NCBI RefSeq assembly: GCF_017876755.1
Contig: NZ_JAGIOO010000001.1
Coordinates: 4,945,786 to 5,009,785, forward strand
DNA: 64,000 bases
Reading direction: 5' to 3'
Source: Crossiella equi
GTDB lineage: Bacteria; Actinomycetota; Actinomycetes; Mycobacteriales; Pseudonocardiaceae
Shown here: positions 34,457 to 43,534 of the stretch, piece by piece
How positions within the stretch are numbered: the first letter of the stretch is position 1
How the letters are laid out: the number at the start of each line of letters is the position of its first letter
The notes under the pieces: generated by a model
Seen by the model: the letters and a program-made list of their open reading frames with translations, nothing else
Database searches by the model: none
Told to the model about the DNA's origin: nothing
Translations under genes and position numbers: made by a program

Positions 34457-35512
34457 ATGCAGCCCGATCCGCAGCCCGTGGTCGCCGATCCGGTGACGGA
34501 CCGCCCCGCCGCGCGGGACCCGCACACCGCGGCCGCGGTGGCTCAGCTCCAGCAGGTCATCTACCTGCTGCCGGTGGTCACGGCCGGTTTGCTCGTCTTG
34601 GTCTACCTCGGGTGGCTGTCGCTGGTCACCGGCCTGGTGGGGGCGGCGGTGCTGCTGGCGCTGTTCGGGCTGTACCTGCCCAGGCTGCTGGCCACCCGCA
34701 AGCTCGTCTCGGCGCACACCTGGCGGCCGGTGGCGGCCACCGTGCTCGGCTCGGGCGGTTTGAAGTTCACCGCGGACGCGGACGGGCGCACGTTCGCCAT
34801 CACCGAGGTGCTGGGCCGGTTCGGGCACCGGGTGGTCGCCCGCACCGGGCGGCTCTGGCTGCTCGGCCCACTGCCGTCCGGCCACGTGCTGGTGCGGGTG
34901 GACGGCGTGACCGCCGCGCTGCCGGGCAAGTCGGTGGCGACCCCGTCCAGGCTCGGCCCGGTCGCCCAGGACGCCCCGGGGCCCGCCGGGACCGCGGCCG
35001 AGGACGGCCTGGTGCGGGCGTGGGCCCGGCAGTGCGTGCGCCAGGCCCGGCTCCGCATATGGGTCGGTCCGCTCGTGTACGTCCTCCTCGCGCCACCGCT
35101 GCTGACGTTCGTGGTGCCGCCGTGGCAGGACGTCCGGGCCTTGGTGATCTTCCTGTTCGGCCTGGTGGTCGGACTCGTGTTCGCCTTGGTCCGGACCGGC
35201 GTCCTGCACCGCCGGTTCGCCCACTACGTGCGGCTGCCCGAGCTGCTGGCCGCCGGGCCGTGGCAGCAGGCGCTCGTCACGATCGGTCCCTGGCAGGGCA
35301 AGGGGCTGGGGCTGGGCGACGCCGACGGGATGCTGCACGTGCCCACCGCGAACGTCCCGGTACACCTGCCGCAGGCCGGTCGTGACCTGGTGGCGAACAT
35401 CCAGGCCACCGGCAGGGTGTGGTTCGTCGGAGAGCTCCGGCCCGGAGCGGTGCTGGCCTTGGGTTACCCCGGATTCCCCGTCTTGGGCGTAGCTGTGTGC
35501 GGGCCCGCCTGA
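34457..35512 (+). CDS. Hypothetical four-helix membrane protein
   Basis: A 351-aa protein of no family I recognise. Two transmembrane helices lie near residues 35-75 (IYLLPVVTAGLLVLVYLGWL, VGAAVLLALFGLYLPRLL) and two more near 205-245. Between and after them are soluble segments with beta-strand character, including a FAITEVLGRFGHRVVARTGRLWLLGPL block and the C-terminal VHLPQAGRDLVANIQATGRVWFVGELRPGAVLALGYPG. The iron box is upstream but further from this start. It is followed after 14 bp by an alpha/beta hydrolase gene on the same strand, so the two may be co-transcribed. Confidence 0.75.
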   Translation: MQPDPQPVVADPVTDRPAARDPHTAAAVAQLQQVIYLLPVVTAGLLVLVYLGWLSLVTGLVGAAVLLALFGLYLPRLLATRKLVSAHTWRPVAATVLGSGGLKFTADADGRTFAITEVLGRFGHRVVARTGRLWLLGPLPSGHVLVRVDGVTAALPGKSVATPSRLGPVAQDAPGPAGTAAEDGLVRAWARQCVRQARLRIWVGPLVYVLLAPPLLTFVVPPWQDVRALVIFLFGLVVGLVFALVRTGVLHRRFAHYVRLPELLAAGPWQQALVTIGPWQGKGLGLGDADGMLHVPTANVPVHLPQAGRDLVANIQATGRVWFVGELRPGAVLALGYPGFPVLGVAVCGPA

Positions 35513-35526
35513 CAGGGTTGGGCACC

Positions 35527-36300
35527 ATGACCATCCTGCCGCACTCCACCGCCGGGCACGGTTCGCACCACGTGCTGGCCTTCCACGGCTGGTTCGGCGA
35601 CCGCACGAGCTACGACCCCCTGCTGCGCTACGTCGACCCCGAGCACTTCACCTGGGCCGCGGTGGACCAGCGCGGGTACGGCGACGCGCAGGGCACCACC
35701 GGGGCCTACACCACCGAGGAGGTCGCGCGGGACGGGCTCGCCCTGGCCGACCAGCTCGGGTGGGACAGCTTCTCCGTGGTCGGGCACTCCATGGGCGGGA
35801 AGGTGGCCCAGCACCTGCTCGCGCTGGCGCCCGGCCGGGTGCGCGCGGTGGTCGGCATCTCGCCGGTGCCCGCCGCCGGGGCCGGGTTCGACGAGGCCAC
35901 CGCCGGGTTCTTCGCCGCCGCCGTGGACGACCCCTCGGTGCGGCGCGCGATCATCGACAACACCACCGGGCAGCGGCTGTCCGGCGTCTGGCTGGACGAG
36001 ATGGTCGACCGGTCGCTGGCCAACTCGACCAAGCAGGCCTTCGCCGGGTACCTGCCGGACTGGGCCAGCACCGACTTCCACACCCAGGTGCAGGGCGACA
36101 AGACGCCGGTGCTGGCCGTGACCGGGGCGCACGACCCCGCGCTGTCCGCCGAGGTCATGCGGGGCACGCTGCTCCAGTGGTTCCCCAACGCGCGGCTGGT
36201 GGACCTCGCCGAGGCCGGGCACTACGCCCTCGACGAGACCCCGCTCGCGCTGCTCGCCGAGATTGAGAAGTTCCTACGAGCCAACGGGAATCCCGGCTGA
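35527..36300 (+). CDS. Alpha/beta hydrolase
   Basis: A 257-aa cytosolic hydrolase from the ATG at 35527. It shows the oxyanion motif FHGWFGD, nucleophile elbow VVGHSMGG, an acidic residue in TGAHDPAL and the catalytic His in EAGHYALDE, giving a complete Ser-Asp-His triad. The fold matches small esterases, haloperoxidase-like and C-C hydrolases; the substrate is unknown. Its last 27 bases overlap the convergent VWA gene, which ends at 36274. Confidence 0.87.
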   Translation: MTILPHSTAGHGSHHVLAFHGWFGDRTSYDPLLRYVDPEHFTWAAVDQRGYGDAQGTTGAYTTEEVARDGLALADQLGWDSFSVVGHSMGGKVAQHLLALAPGRVRAVVGISPVPAAGAGFDEATAGFFAAAVDDPSVRRAIIDNTTGQRLSGVWLDEMVDRSLANSTKQAFAGYLPDWASTDFHTQVQGDKTPVLAVTGAHDPALSAEVMRGTLLQWFPNARLVDLAEAGHYALDETPLALLAEIEKFLRANGNPG

Positions 36301-37440
36301 CTCCGCCCACGCGGCGACGTCCTCCTTGCGCAGCGCCGCGGCCAGCAGGTCCGGGAACAGGTCCGGGGTGCAGGCGAAGGAGGGCGCGCCCAGGGCGGAG
36401 AGCTGGGCGGCCAGCTCGTGGTCGTAGCTCGGCTTGCCGCTGTCGGACAGGGCCAGCAGCACCACCACGGTGACCCCGCCCGCGACCAGCTCGCGCACCC
36501 GGCGCTGCAGCTCGCCCGCCACGCCGCCCTCGTACAGGTCGCTGATCAGGACCAGGACCGTGTCGGCGGGGCGGCGGATGTTGGCCTGCGCGTAGGCCAT
36601 CGCGCGGTTGATGTCCGTGCCGCCGCCCAGCTGGGTGGCGAAGAGCAGGTCCACCGGGTCGGCCAGCTCCTCGGTGAGGTCGGCGACCTCGGTGTCGAAG
36701 ACGACCAGGCGGGTGCTGACCGAGCGCAGCGAGGCCAGCACGGCGCCGAAGACCGCGGAGTAGACCACCGACTCCGCCATCGAGCCGGACTGGTCGACCA
36801 GCAGCACCACGTCCTTGAGCGTGGCCGAGCGGCTGCGCCGCTGCGAGCCGACCAGGCGGTCGACCACCACGGTGCCCTGCGCGGGCTGGTAGTTGCGCAG
36901 GTTGGCCCTGATGGTCGCGGACCAGTCCACATCGGACAGTCGTGGCCGCCGGGTGCGCCTCGCCCGGTCGACCGCGCCGTTGACCGCCGCGACCAGCTTG
37001 GCCGCCAGCTTGCGCTCGATCTCCTCGACCACCTTGCGCACCACCAGCCGCGCGGTCTCCCTGGTGCGGGCCGGGATCGCCCGGGACAGCGAGACCAGCG
37101 TGCCGACCAGGCGCACGTCCGGTTCGACCGTGGACAGCAGCTCCGGCTCCAGCAGCAGCTTGGTCAGCCCGAGGCGCTCCACCGCGTCGCGCTGCATCAC
37201 CTGCACCACCGAGGTCGGGAAGTAGGTTCGCACGTCGCCCAGCCAGCGGTGCAGCACCGGCGCGCTCGCGCTCAGCCCGCCGCTGCGCTTGCCCTCGCCC
37301 TCCCCGGGCACGCCCCCGCCGCCGTACAGGGCGGTCAGCGCGGAGTCGCGGCGGCGGTCATCGCCGTCCAGCTCGCCCAGCTCGTTGGCCGCCGGGCCCA
37401 GCAGCAGCCGCCAGCGCCGCATCCGTTCCTGCTCGCTCAT
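36274..37440 (-). CDS. VWA-domain protein of the MoxR/SWIM cassette (YehP-like)
   Basis: A 388-aa protein from the ATG at 37440. The N-terminal half is helical and Arg-rich; the C-terminal half is a von Willebrand A domain with an intact metal-ion site: DQSGSM at 216-221, the Thr in GGGTDINRAMAYAQ and the Asp in LISDLYEGG. VWA proteins encoded with MoxR ATPases are co-chaperones that recruit targets. It is the last gene of a five-gene minus-strand unit and overlaps the DUF5682 gene by ATGA. It resembles E. coli YehP in domain content. The cassette's target is unknown. Confidence 0.87.
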   Translation of the reverse strand: MSEQERMRRWRLLLGPAANELGELDGDDRRRDSALTALYGGGGVPGEGEGKRSGGLSASAPVLHRWLGDVRTYFPTSVVQVMQRDAVERLGLTKLLLEPELLSTVEPDVRLVGTLVSLSRAIPARTRETARLVVRKVVEEIERKLAAKLVAAVNGAVDRARRTRRPRLSDVDWSATIRANLRNYQPAQGTVVVDRLVGSQRRSRSATLKDVVLLVDQSGSMAESVVYSAVFGAVLASLRSVSTRLVVFDTEVADLTEELADPVDLLFATQLGGGTDINRAMAYAQANIRRPADTVLVLISDLYEGGVAGELQRRVRELVAGGVTVVVLLALSDSGKPSYDHELAAQLSALGAPSFACTPDLFPDLLAAALRKEDVAAWAESAGIPVGS

Positions 37441-39659
37441 CGCGCCACCCCCGTGTACAGCCCGCGCACGTAACCGGTGAGCCGGTCCGCGCGGTCGTGG
37501 TCCCAGCCCTCGTCCGGCCGCGCCGCCCGGCCGGTGCCCGCCGCGACCCGTTCGGCCAGCGTGCGCCGCTCCGGGGCGCTGAACGAGCCGACCGCCCGCC
37601 GCAGCAGGGGCAGCGCGTTGTCGAAGGCCTCGCCGGACAGGCCGGACAGCCAGCCGTCGACCAGGCCCAGCAGGCGCGGGTCGGCGGCCAGCAGCGCGGC
37701 CGAACCGTGCAGGAAGCCCGCCACGAACGCGGTGGCCGCCGCCGGTGGGCCGCCGTGCGAGACCGCGCGGTGCAGGCGCGCCGCCACCGCCTCGCCGTCC
37801 ATCCGCCCGGACTCCCACAGCAGGCGGCAGGCCCGGCCGGTGGGCAGGCCGTGCGCGGCCTTGGCCGGGTCGGCCGAGCCCAGGTCGACCAGGCGGGCCA
37901 ACGCGTCCCACCAGACCGCCGAGTGCTCCTCGTCCGCGGCCAGCCGTACCGCCTCGTGCGCTCCGTCCACAGTGGACAAGGCCTCGGTCGCGGTGTCCTC
38001 GTCGATGTTCAGGCAGGCCATCGGCAGCCCGACCGCGCCGCGCGCCAGCAGCCCGTGCAGGGCGGTGCGCAGCAGCTCCAGGTCGGTGCCGCGCACCGAG
38101 CCGTAGCGCACCGTGCGGGCCAGCGCGGGCAGCGCGGTGAGCAGCTCCAGGGCGTCGGTGGCGGCGGCCGCGCAGCGGTCCAGGGCGGTGCGGGCGGCCA
38201 GCACCGCCTCCGGCAGCTCCGCGCCCACCGCGACGTCGAGCGTGCGGGCGGCGTCGGCCACCGTGGGCACGTCCTGGGCCAGTGTGAGCAGCACCTGGGT
38301 GGCCGCGCTCGCCACGGTGGTGCCGTGCCGGGCGGCGGCGGCCAGTGCGACTGCCAGGCCCGGGTCCCAGCGCAGGGTCCAGCCCTCCATGAACGTGCCG
38401 AGCCCGCCGGTCTCCTCCGGCTCGCCCCAGTCGACCTCCAGCACCCGCAGGCGCCGCAACAGCCTCGAGCGCTCGCGGTCGGTGTCCTTGCGCAGGTCCA
38501 GCCGCAGCCTGCGCTCCTCCGCGCTCGGCGGCAGCCGCAGCCGCCGTTGCAGCCGGGCCAGGTCGGCGGCCAGCGGGGAACGCGGCACGCCCTCGCCGAC
38601 CGCGCCCAGCTCCTCGCCGACCACGAGCTTCTCCCGCACCAGGCGCAGCCCGGTGTCGTCCCCGCCGCACAGCACGGCCAGCGTGGCCTCGGTGACTTCG
38701 GCCAGGCCCGCCGAGGGCCGCTCGCGCAGCGCGGCCAGCGTCTCGGCCAGCCGCACCGCCTCGACCGCGCTCGCCGTGGAGGCGGGCAGGCCCTGCTCGC
38801 GCAGCACGGACGCGGTCTTGGCCAGCCAGCGCGGCACCGCGTCCTCCTGGTGGGCCCAGAGGTGGGCGTACCAGCCCGGGGAGTCGATGCCCGCGCCGTA
38901 GCCGGAGGTGGCGGCGAGCCTGCCGTGGCTCCACGGCACCCAGCTGCCCGCGACCTTGAGCTTCGGCCTGCCCCGCAGCAGGGCGGCGTCCGAGGTGGCG
39001 GCGGGCAGCTCGCGCAGCGCGGGCACGTGCCAGGCCCCGCACACCACGGCGATCGGGCCCTCGGTGTCCTTCAACGCCCTGCGCAGGTTCTGCCGCATCG
39101 CGGCCTCGCGGCGCAGCGTGTGCTCGTCGACGGTGTCCGCGAACTCCTCGCGCAGCGCGCCCATGGCCTCGGCCACCGCCTCGGCCAGGCCGATCGGGTC
39201 GGCGCTGGAGTGCTCGACCACGTCCTCCCACCAGCGCTCCGGGTCGTCGAACCCGGCCGCCTCGGCGAGCACACCCAGCGGGTCGACCACGACCTTGCGC
39301 TCCGGCGGCTCGGCGTCGAGCGACCGGGCCAGGGACACCCCCGCGGGCAGGTCGAAGAAGCGCACCGAGGCCCCGTGCGCGGCACCCCAGCTCAGCGCCT
39401 GCCACTCCGGGGAGAACCGGGCGAACGGCCAGAACGAGGCCAGCGCCGGGTCGGCCTCGTCGTGCAGCAGCAGCGCGACCGGGGGGCTCAGGTGCGGGAC
39501 GTGCGGCAGCAGCGCGTCGCCCTCCGGCGGTCCCTCGACCAGCACCACCTCGGGCGCCAGCCGCTCCAGCGCGGCCAGCACCATGCGGGCCGAGCCGGGG
39601 CCGTGGTGCCGGATGCCGAGCAGGGTGACCCGCCCGGGCAGGGCCTGGGATCGGGCCAT
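37437..39659 (-). CDS. DUF5682 protein of the MoxR/SWIM cassette (YehM-like)
   Basis: A 740-aa protein from the ATG at 39659, whose A is the last base of the preceding stop. The N-terminal domain starts with LLGIRHHGPGSAR (His18, His19) and PEVVLVEGPPEGD (Glu42), with later DLPAG, VCGAWHVPAL and SWVPWSHGRLAATSGYGAGIDSPGWYAHLW. This pattern of spaced His and Glu resembles the EreA/ChaN/TraB-like enzymatic fold, so a metal-dependent hydrolase-type activity is possible but unproven. The C-terminal 400 residues are helical repeats. It matches the family I know as DUF5682, represented in E. coli by YehM. Confidence 0.82.
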   Translation of the reverse strand: MARSQALPGRVTLLGIRHHGPGSARMVLAALERLAPEVVLVEGPPEGDALLPHVPHLSPPVALLLHDEADPALASFWPFARFSPEWQALSWGAAHGASVRFFDLPAGVSLARSLDAEPPERKVVVDPLGVLAEAAGFDDPERWWEDVVEHSSADPIGLAEAVAEAMGALREEFADTVDEHTLRREAAMRQNLRRALKDTEGPIAVVCGAWHVPALRELPAATSDAALLRGRPKLKVAGSWVPWSHGRLAATSGYGAGIDSPGWYAHLWAHQEDAVPRWLAKTASVLREQGLPASTASAVEAVRLAETLAALRERPSAGLAEVTEATLAVLCGGDDTGLRLVREKLVVGEELGAVGEGVPRSPLAADLARLQRRLRLPPSAEERRLRLDLRKDTDRERSRLLRRLRVLEVDWGEPEETGGLGTFMEGWTLRWDPGLAVALAAAARHGTTVASAATQVLLTLAQDVPTVADAARTLDVAVGAELPEAVLAARTALDRCAAAATDALELLTALPALARTVRYGSVRGTDLELLRTALHGLLARGAVGLPMACLNIDEDTATEALSTVDGAHEAVRLAADEEHSAVWWDALARLVDLGSADPAKAAHGLPTGRACRLLWESGRMDGEAVAARLHRAVSHGGPPAAATAFVAGFLHGSAALLAADPRLLGLVDGWLSGLSGEAFDNALPLLRRAVGSFSAPERRTLAERVAAGTGRAARPDEGWDHDRADRLTGYVRGLYTGVAR

Positions 39660-40756
39660 CAGACGGACAGCTCCCGGCAGGCCCGGTACAGGTCGCGCCA
39701 CTCCTTGCGCTCCTTGACCACGGCCTCCAGGTACTCCTGCCAGGCCGCCGCGTCCGAGACCCGGTCCTTGACCACCGCGCCGAGCAGTCCGGCGGCCAGC
39801 TCGTCCGGGCCCAGCCGCCCGTCGCCGAAGTGCGCGGCCAGCGCCAGCCCGCTGGTGACCACGGAGATCGCCTCGGCGGTGGACAGGCTGCCGCTGGGCT
39901 TCTTCAGCTGGGTGCGGCCGTCGGCGGTGCCGCCGTTGCGCAGCTCGCGGAAGATGCGCACCACGCGCCGCACCTCGGCCAGCGACGGCGGCTCGGCGGG
40001 CAGCTCCAGCGCCCGGCCCAGCTGCGTCGAGCGCTGCACGACGATCTCGACCTCGGCGTCCTCGGTGGCGGGCGGCGGCAGCACCACGGTGTTGAACCGG
40101 CGGGCCAGCGCGGAGGACATCTGGTTCACGCCCCGGTCCCGGTCGTTGGCCGTGGCGATGATGGAGAAGCCCGGGACGGCCTGCACCTGCGTGTTCAGCT
40201 CGGGCACCGGCAGGGTCTTCTCGCTGAGCACGGTGATCAGCGAGTCCTGCACCTCCGAGGGCATGCGGGTGAGCTCCTCGATGCGCGCGATCGCGCCCGT
40301 GCGCATCGCGCGCAGCACCGGCGAGGGCACCAGCGCGGCCTCGCTCGGGCCCTCGGCGATCAGCCGTGCGTAGTTCCAGCCGTACCGGACCGCGTCCTCG
40401 CCGGTGCCCGCGGTGCCCTGCACGACCAGCGTGGAGTCGCCGCTGACCGCGGCCGCCAGGTGCTCGGACAGCCAGGACTTGGCCGTGCCGGGAACCCCGA
40501 CCAGCAGCAGCGCGCGGTCGGTGACCAGTGTGCCGACCGCGACCTCCACCAGCCGCCGGTCGCCGATGTACTTCGGCGTGACCACCGTGCCGTCCGGCAG
40601 CGTGCCGCCCAGTACGTACCGGACCACCGCCTGCGGGGACATCCGCCAGCGCGGCGGGCGCGGGCGGTCGTCGGCGGCGGCGACCGCGGCCAGCTCGGCC
40701 GCGTACTGCTCTTCGGCGCTGGGGCGGAGCACACCGCCGCCGTTCTCGGTCGTCAC
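39659..40756 (-). CDS. MoxR-type AAA+ ATPase of the cassette (YehL-like)
   Basis: A 365-aa ATPase with a GTG start overlapping the previous stop. Walker A is GVPGTAKS (87-94). The Walker B position reads IARIEELTR, with Glu (E160) in place of the usual Asp, as in the YehL branch. Sensor 1 is IATANDRDRGVNQMSSAL, and the arginine finger follows in ARRFNTVVLPPP. MoxR ATPases remodel or load cofactors into partner proteins, typically with a VWA protein. It shares one base with the DUF5682 gene. Its neighbours identify it as the motor of this five-gene system. Confidence 0.9.
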   Translation of the reverse strand: MTTENGGGVLRPSAEEQYAAELAAVAAADDRPRPPRWRMSPQAVVRYVLGGTLPDGTVVTPKYIGDRRLVEVAVGTLVTDRALLLVGVPGTAKSWLSEHLAAAVSGDSTLVVQGTAGTGEDAVRYGWNYARLIAEGPSEAALVPSPVLRAMRTGAIARIEELTRMPSEVQDSLITVLSEKTLPVPELNTQVQAVPGFSIIATANDRDRGVNQMSSALARRFNTVVLPPPATEDAEVEIVVQRSTQLGRALELPAEPPSLAEVRRVVRIFRELRNGGTADGRTQLKKPSGSLSTAEAISVVTSGLALAAHFGDGRLGPDELAAGLLGAVVKDRVSDAAAWQEYLEAVVKERKEWRDLYRACRELSV

Positions 40757-42165
40757 GCCGGGTCCTTCCGGTTGTCGAGGGCGTGGAACAGCTCGGTGCG
40801 CAGTTCCAGGACGGAGTGTTCGGTGCCGTGCTCGGGCCAGCGGGCCGTGATGAGCGACCACTGCCCGGTCAGCACGCCGAGGTCGCCCCGGCGCACCAGC
40901 AGCTCGGGCGGCCTGCCCGCACGCCAGCGCCGGTCGTCCAGCTCGGCGTAGCGGGCCAGCACGGCCGCGGTGGTCTCGGGCGGCCACGGGCCGGGCAGAC
41001 CCGCGCACGCGTGGTCCAGCACGTCGTAGGACCAGCGCGCGACCAGCCCGGCCAGCGCGCGGGCGGCCAGTTCGTGCGGCAGACCGGTGAGGATGTCCAG
41101 CAGGTCGGCCTGCGAGACCACCTTGGCCACCACGGGCAGCCAGGGCAGCGGGTCGGCCGAGAGCGGCAGCGCGGAGGCGATGCCCTTGAGCAGCATCGGC
41201 GCCCACGGCGAGGACCGGAGCAGGTCGTGGCGGTGCGGGCCGAGCAGGTCGGTGAAGAACTCCGGCGGCACCCCGCTGGCCGCGCCGAGCAGGCGTCCGC
41301 TGACCCCGCTCTCCAACGTGCCCTCGCGCAGCAGGTCGCGGACCTCGGCCGCGTCCGGCTCCCCGCCGTACGGCCCGTCGTCGCCCACGGTCAGCTCGCC
41401 CCGGGAGACCACCAGCCCGGCGCGCAGCCGGGCCGCCGAGCGCTGGGACAGCGCGGAGCCGGGCAGCAGCCGCAGCAGCCGCACCGCCTCGTTGTGCACC
41501 GCGCCCGCCCGGTCGTCCAGCGCGGCCTCCAGCAGCGGCTCGTCGCCCGGGCCGAGGCCGTCGGCCAGCGCGGTGACCAGCAGCCGCCGGTCGCCCGCCC
41601 GCCACAGGTTCGGCCAGCTCTCGGTGATCAGCTCGCGCACACCAGCCGGGTCGGACAGCCGCGCCCAGCGCAGCCCGGCCTTGCGCTGCGGCAGTGGCAG
41701 GTCGAGCAGCTCGTTCAGGTCGGTGAGCCGCTCCCGGGTCTCCGTGCCCGCCGCCCAGGCCCACGCGGGCCGCATGGCCGCCAGCCAGCGCCCGCGCGCG
41801 CCCAGCACCTCGACCACCTCGGGCCGCACGCCGGTGCGGGCCGTGCCGGTGGCCAGCAGGTCCGGCAGCGCCCTCGGCGGGGCCACCACACCCGCGCGGG
41901 CCAGCGCCAGGCACCACTCGGTGAGCAGGTGCGGGTCCTCCCAGGCCAGGATGCGGCCGAGCAGCACCGCGGTGTGCTCCGGCGCGACCGGCCGGGTCTC
42001 CGCCGGGGCGGGCGCGACCAGGTCGATGCCGCCGGTGCGGGGCAGCTGCGCGCCGTGCCGGGCCAGGCCCTGGGCGGCGCAGTCGGCCAGCAGCGCCTCG
42101 CCGTCCACGCCGGACCTCGTGGCGCCCACGAGCAGCTTCTGCACGGTCTGGGGCCAGGTGCTCAC
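40753..42165 (-). CDS. DUF5691 protein of the MoxR/SWIM cassette
   Basis: A 470-aa protein from the GTG at 42165. It is mostly helical with a HEAT-like look: repeated short helices such as DDRAGAVHNEAVRLLRLLPGSALSQRSAARL and a region around LPQRKAGLRWARLSDPAGVRELITESWPNLWRAGDRRLLVTAL. No catalytic motif is evident. I place it in DUF5691 by its position between SWIM and MoxR genes and its general form. It overlaps both neighbours by four bases (GTGA). It may be the scaffold linking the SWIM protein to the ATPase. Confidence 0.75.
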   Translation of the reverse strand: MSTWPQTVQKLLVGATRSGVDGEALLADCAAQGLARHGAQLPRTGGIDLVAPAPAETRPVAPEHTAVLLGRILAWEDPHLLTEWCLALARAGVVAPPRALPDLLATGTARTGVRPEVVEVLGARGRWLAAMRPAWAWAAGTETRERLTDLNELLDLPLPQRKAGLRWARLSDPAGVRELITESWPNLWRAGDRRLLVTALADGLGPGDEPLLEAALDDRAGAVHNEAVRLLRLLPGSALSQRSAARLRAGLVVSRGELTVGDDGPYGGEPDAAEVRDLLREGTLESGVSGRLLGAASGVPPEFFTDLLGPHRHDLLRSSPWAPMLLKGIASALPLSADPLPWLPVVAKVVSQADLLDILTGLPHELAARALAGLVARWSYDVLDHACAGLPGPWPPETTAAVLARYAELDDRRWRAGRPPELLVRRGDLGVLTGQWSLITARWPEHGTEHSVLELRTELFHALDNRKDPA

Positions 42166-43460
42166 GCCAGCACCACCGGGGCCCCGTCCGGCTCGGCGGT
42201 CGCGCCGAGCACCAGCGTCCAGCCGTCCCACAGGCAGACCGCGTCGAAGGGCGCGCCGCCGTGCAGGGCCAGCGACCGGTCGACCGCGCTGTCCGCGCGC
42301 ACCGGCAGCCACTGCCCGGCCTCGTCCACCAGGCCGCGCTCGGTGCCCGCGGTGCCCAGGCGGACCCGGCGGCAGCCCAGCGGGTGCAGGCGCTGCCACG
42401 GGTCGGCCACCAGCGCGGGCTCCAGCCCGGCCAGCGCGTCCGCCCAGGTGTCCGGCAGCTCGATGCCGCGGGCGGCGTCGACCTCGCCCACGTCGCCGAC
42501 GGCCACGCGCCGGGGCGCGCCCGCCGGGTAGGGGTGCAGCGTGCCCTCGAACTCCCCGCCCAGCGGCAGCGCCGGGCCCACGCCCGGTCCGCCGAGCAGG
42601 CCGTGGCGCTCCACGGAGACCCACTCGCGCCGGTCCCGGCCCCAGGCCCACTGCCGCACCGTGCGGATGCGGCCGTCGTCGGAGTCGCGGAGCAGCAGCA
42701 CCACCCAGCGGTCGGTCCAGCCCTCGCCCGCGAGCACCTCCTGCTCGCGCACGGTGAAGCCCAGTCGCCGCCGCACCACGCCCGCCAGGTGCTCGGGCGG
42801 GTCCGGCGCGACCGTGGCCAGCAGGTGCATGCCGCCGATGCGGTCGGCGGCGACCTCAGCCCAGCGGCGTCCGCCCGCGCGCACCACCCCGGCCAGCTCG
42901 GTGATCGACTCGGCCAGGCCGGGCGCCTTCGCGTCGACCATGCGGGCCGAGGACAGCTGCCACCACTCCGGTTCGCGGGAGGGCAGGCTGGCGATACCGC
43001 CCGCGGCCAGGTCGGCCAGCCACTCGCGCAGCCCGGTGACCCCGGCCCGCACCGCGGCCGCGCGCTTGGCCGCCGTGCGCTCGCTGGCGGCCGCGCGGCG
43101 GCGCACCGCCTCTTCGGACCCATCCAGCGGCTTGGCCGCGCCGCGGGCGGCCCGGCGGGCCTGCCACTCGTGCGCGAACTCCGGCGGCTCGCCCGCCTCG
43201 ACCCGGTCGGCCGCGTGCAGCAGCTGGAGGGCCAGGGCGTGCTTGCAGGGGAACTTGCGCGAGGGGCAGGTGCACTTGCTGGTGCGGTCGACCAGGTCAA
43301 CGCTCACCTGGTACGGCCTCGCCCCGCTGCCCCGGCACAGCCCCCACAGCATGTGCTCGTCGCGCCCCAGCCCGTCCCACGAGGCCAGGGCGGTCAGCTT
43401 CTGCGCGCTCGCCGCGACCCTCGGGTCGGGCGCCAGCGCGAGCACCGCGTCGACATCCAC
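42162..43460 (-). CDS. SWIM zinc-finger protein heading the cassette (YehQ-like)
   Basis: A 432-aa protein. The SWIM motif CxCx6CxH is Cys63, Cys65, Cys72 and His74 in SKCTCPSRKFPCKHALAL. SWIM fingers bind DNA or protein. The rest includes a helical linker with RxxA-type basic repeats and a C-terminal beta-rich part ending in DAVCLWDGWTLVLGATAEPDG. It is the first gene of the unit, 31 bp after the terminator of hmgA, so its promoter must lie in 43461-43491 or read through. In E. coli the counterpart is YehQ. Confidence 0.85.
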   Translation of the reverse strand: MDVDAVLALAPDPRVAASAQKLTALASWDGLGRDEHMLWGLCRGSGARPYQVSVDLVDRTSKCTCPSRKFPCKHALALQLLHAADRVEAGEPPEFAHEWQARRAARGAAKPLDGSEEAVRRRAAASERTAAKRAAAVRAGVTGLREWLADLAAGGIASLPSREPEWWQLSSARMVDAKAPGLAESITELAGVVRAGGRRWAEVAADRIGGMHLLATVAPDPPEHLAGVVRRRLGFTVREQEVLAGEGWTDRWVVLLLRDSDDGRIRTVRQWAWGRDRREWVSVERHGLLGGPGVGPALPLGGEFEGTLHPYPAGAPRRVAVGDVGEVDAARGIELPDTWADALAGLEPALVADPWQRLHPLGCRRVRLGTAGTERGLVDEAGQWLPVRADSAVDRSLALHGGAPFDAVCLWDGWTLVLGATAEPDGAPVVLA

Positions 43461-43491
43461 GGCCCGAACCCTAGGGCCCGGGCCTGACAGT

Positions 43492-43526
43492 CCGTCGCCC
43501 TCCGCTGACTCAGCGGAGGGCGACGG
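43492..43526 (-). terminator. Terminator of hmgA
   Basis: A perfect palindromic stem: CCGTCGCCCTCCGCTGA paired with TCAGCGGAGGGCGACGG with a minimal loop. It begins 8 bp after the hmgA stop and separates it from the five-gene cassette on the same strand. Confidence 0.85.
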
Positions 43527-43534
43527 AGTTCACC

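Noticed and set aside
37441-39405. Upstream in-frame extension of the VWA gene through the DUF5682 gene
   Set aside because: The extension is Ala/Gly/Arg-rich shadow sequence. The ATG at 37440 sits in an ATGA overlap and begins the conserved MSEQERMRRWRLLLGP.
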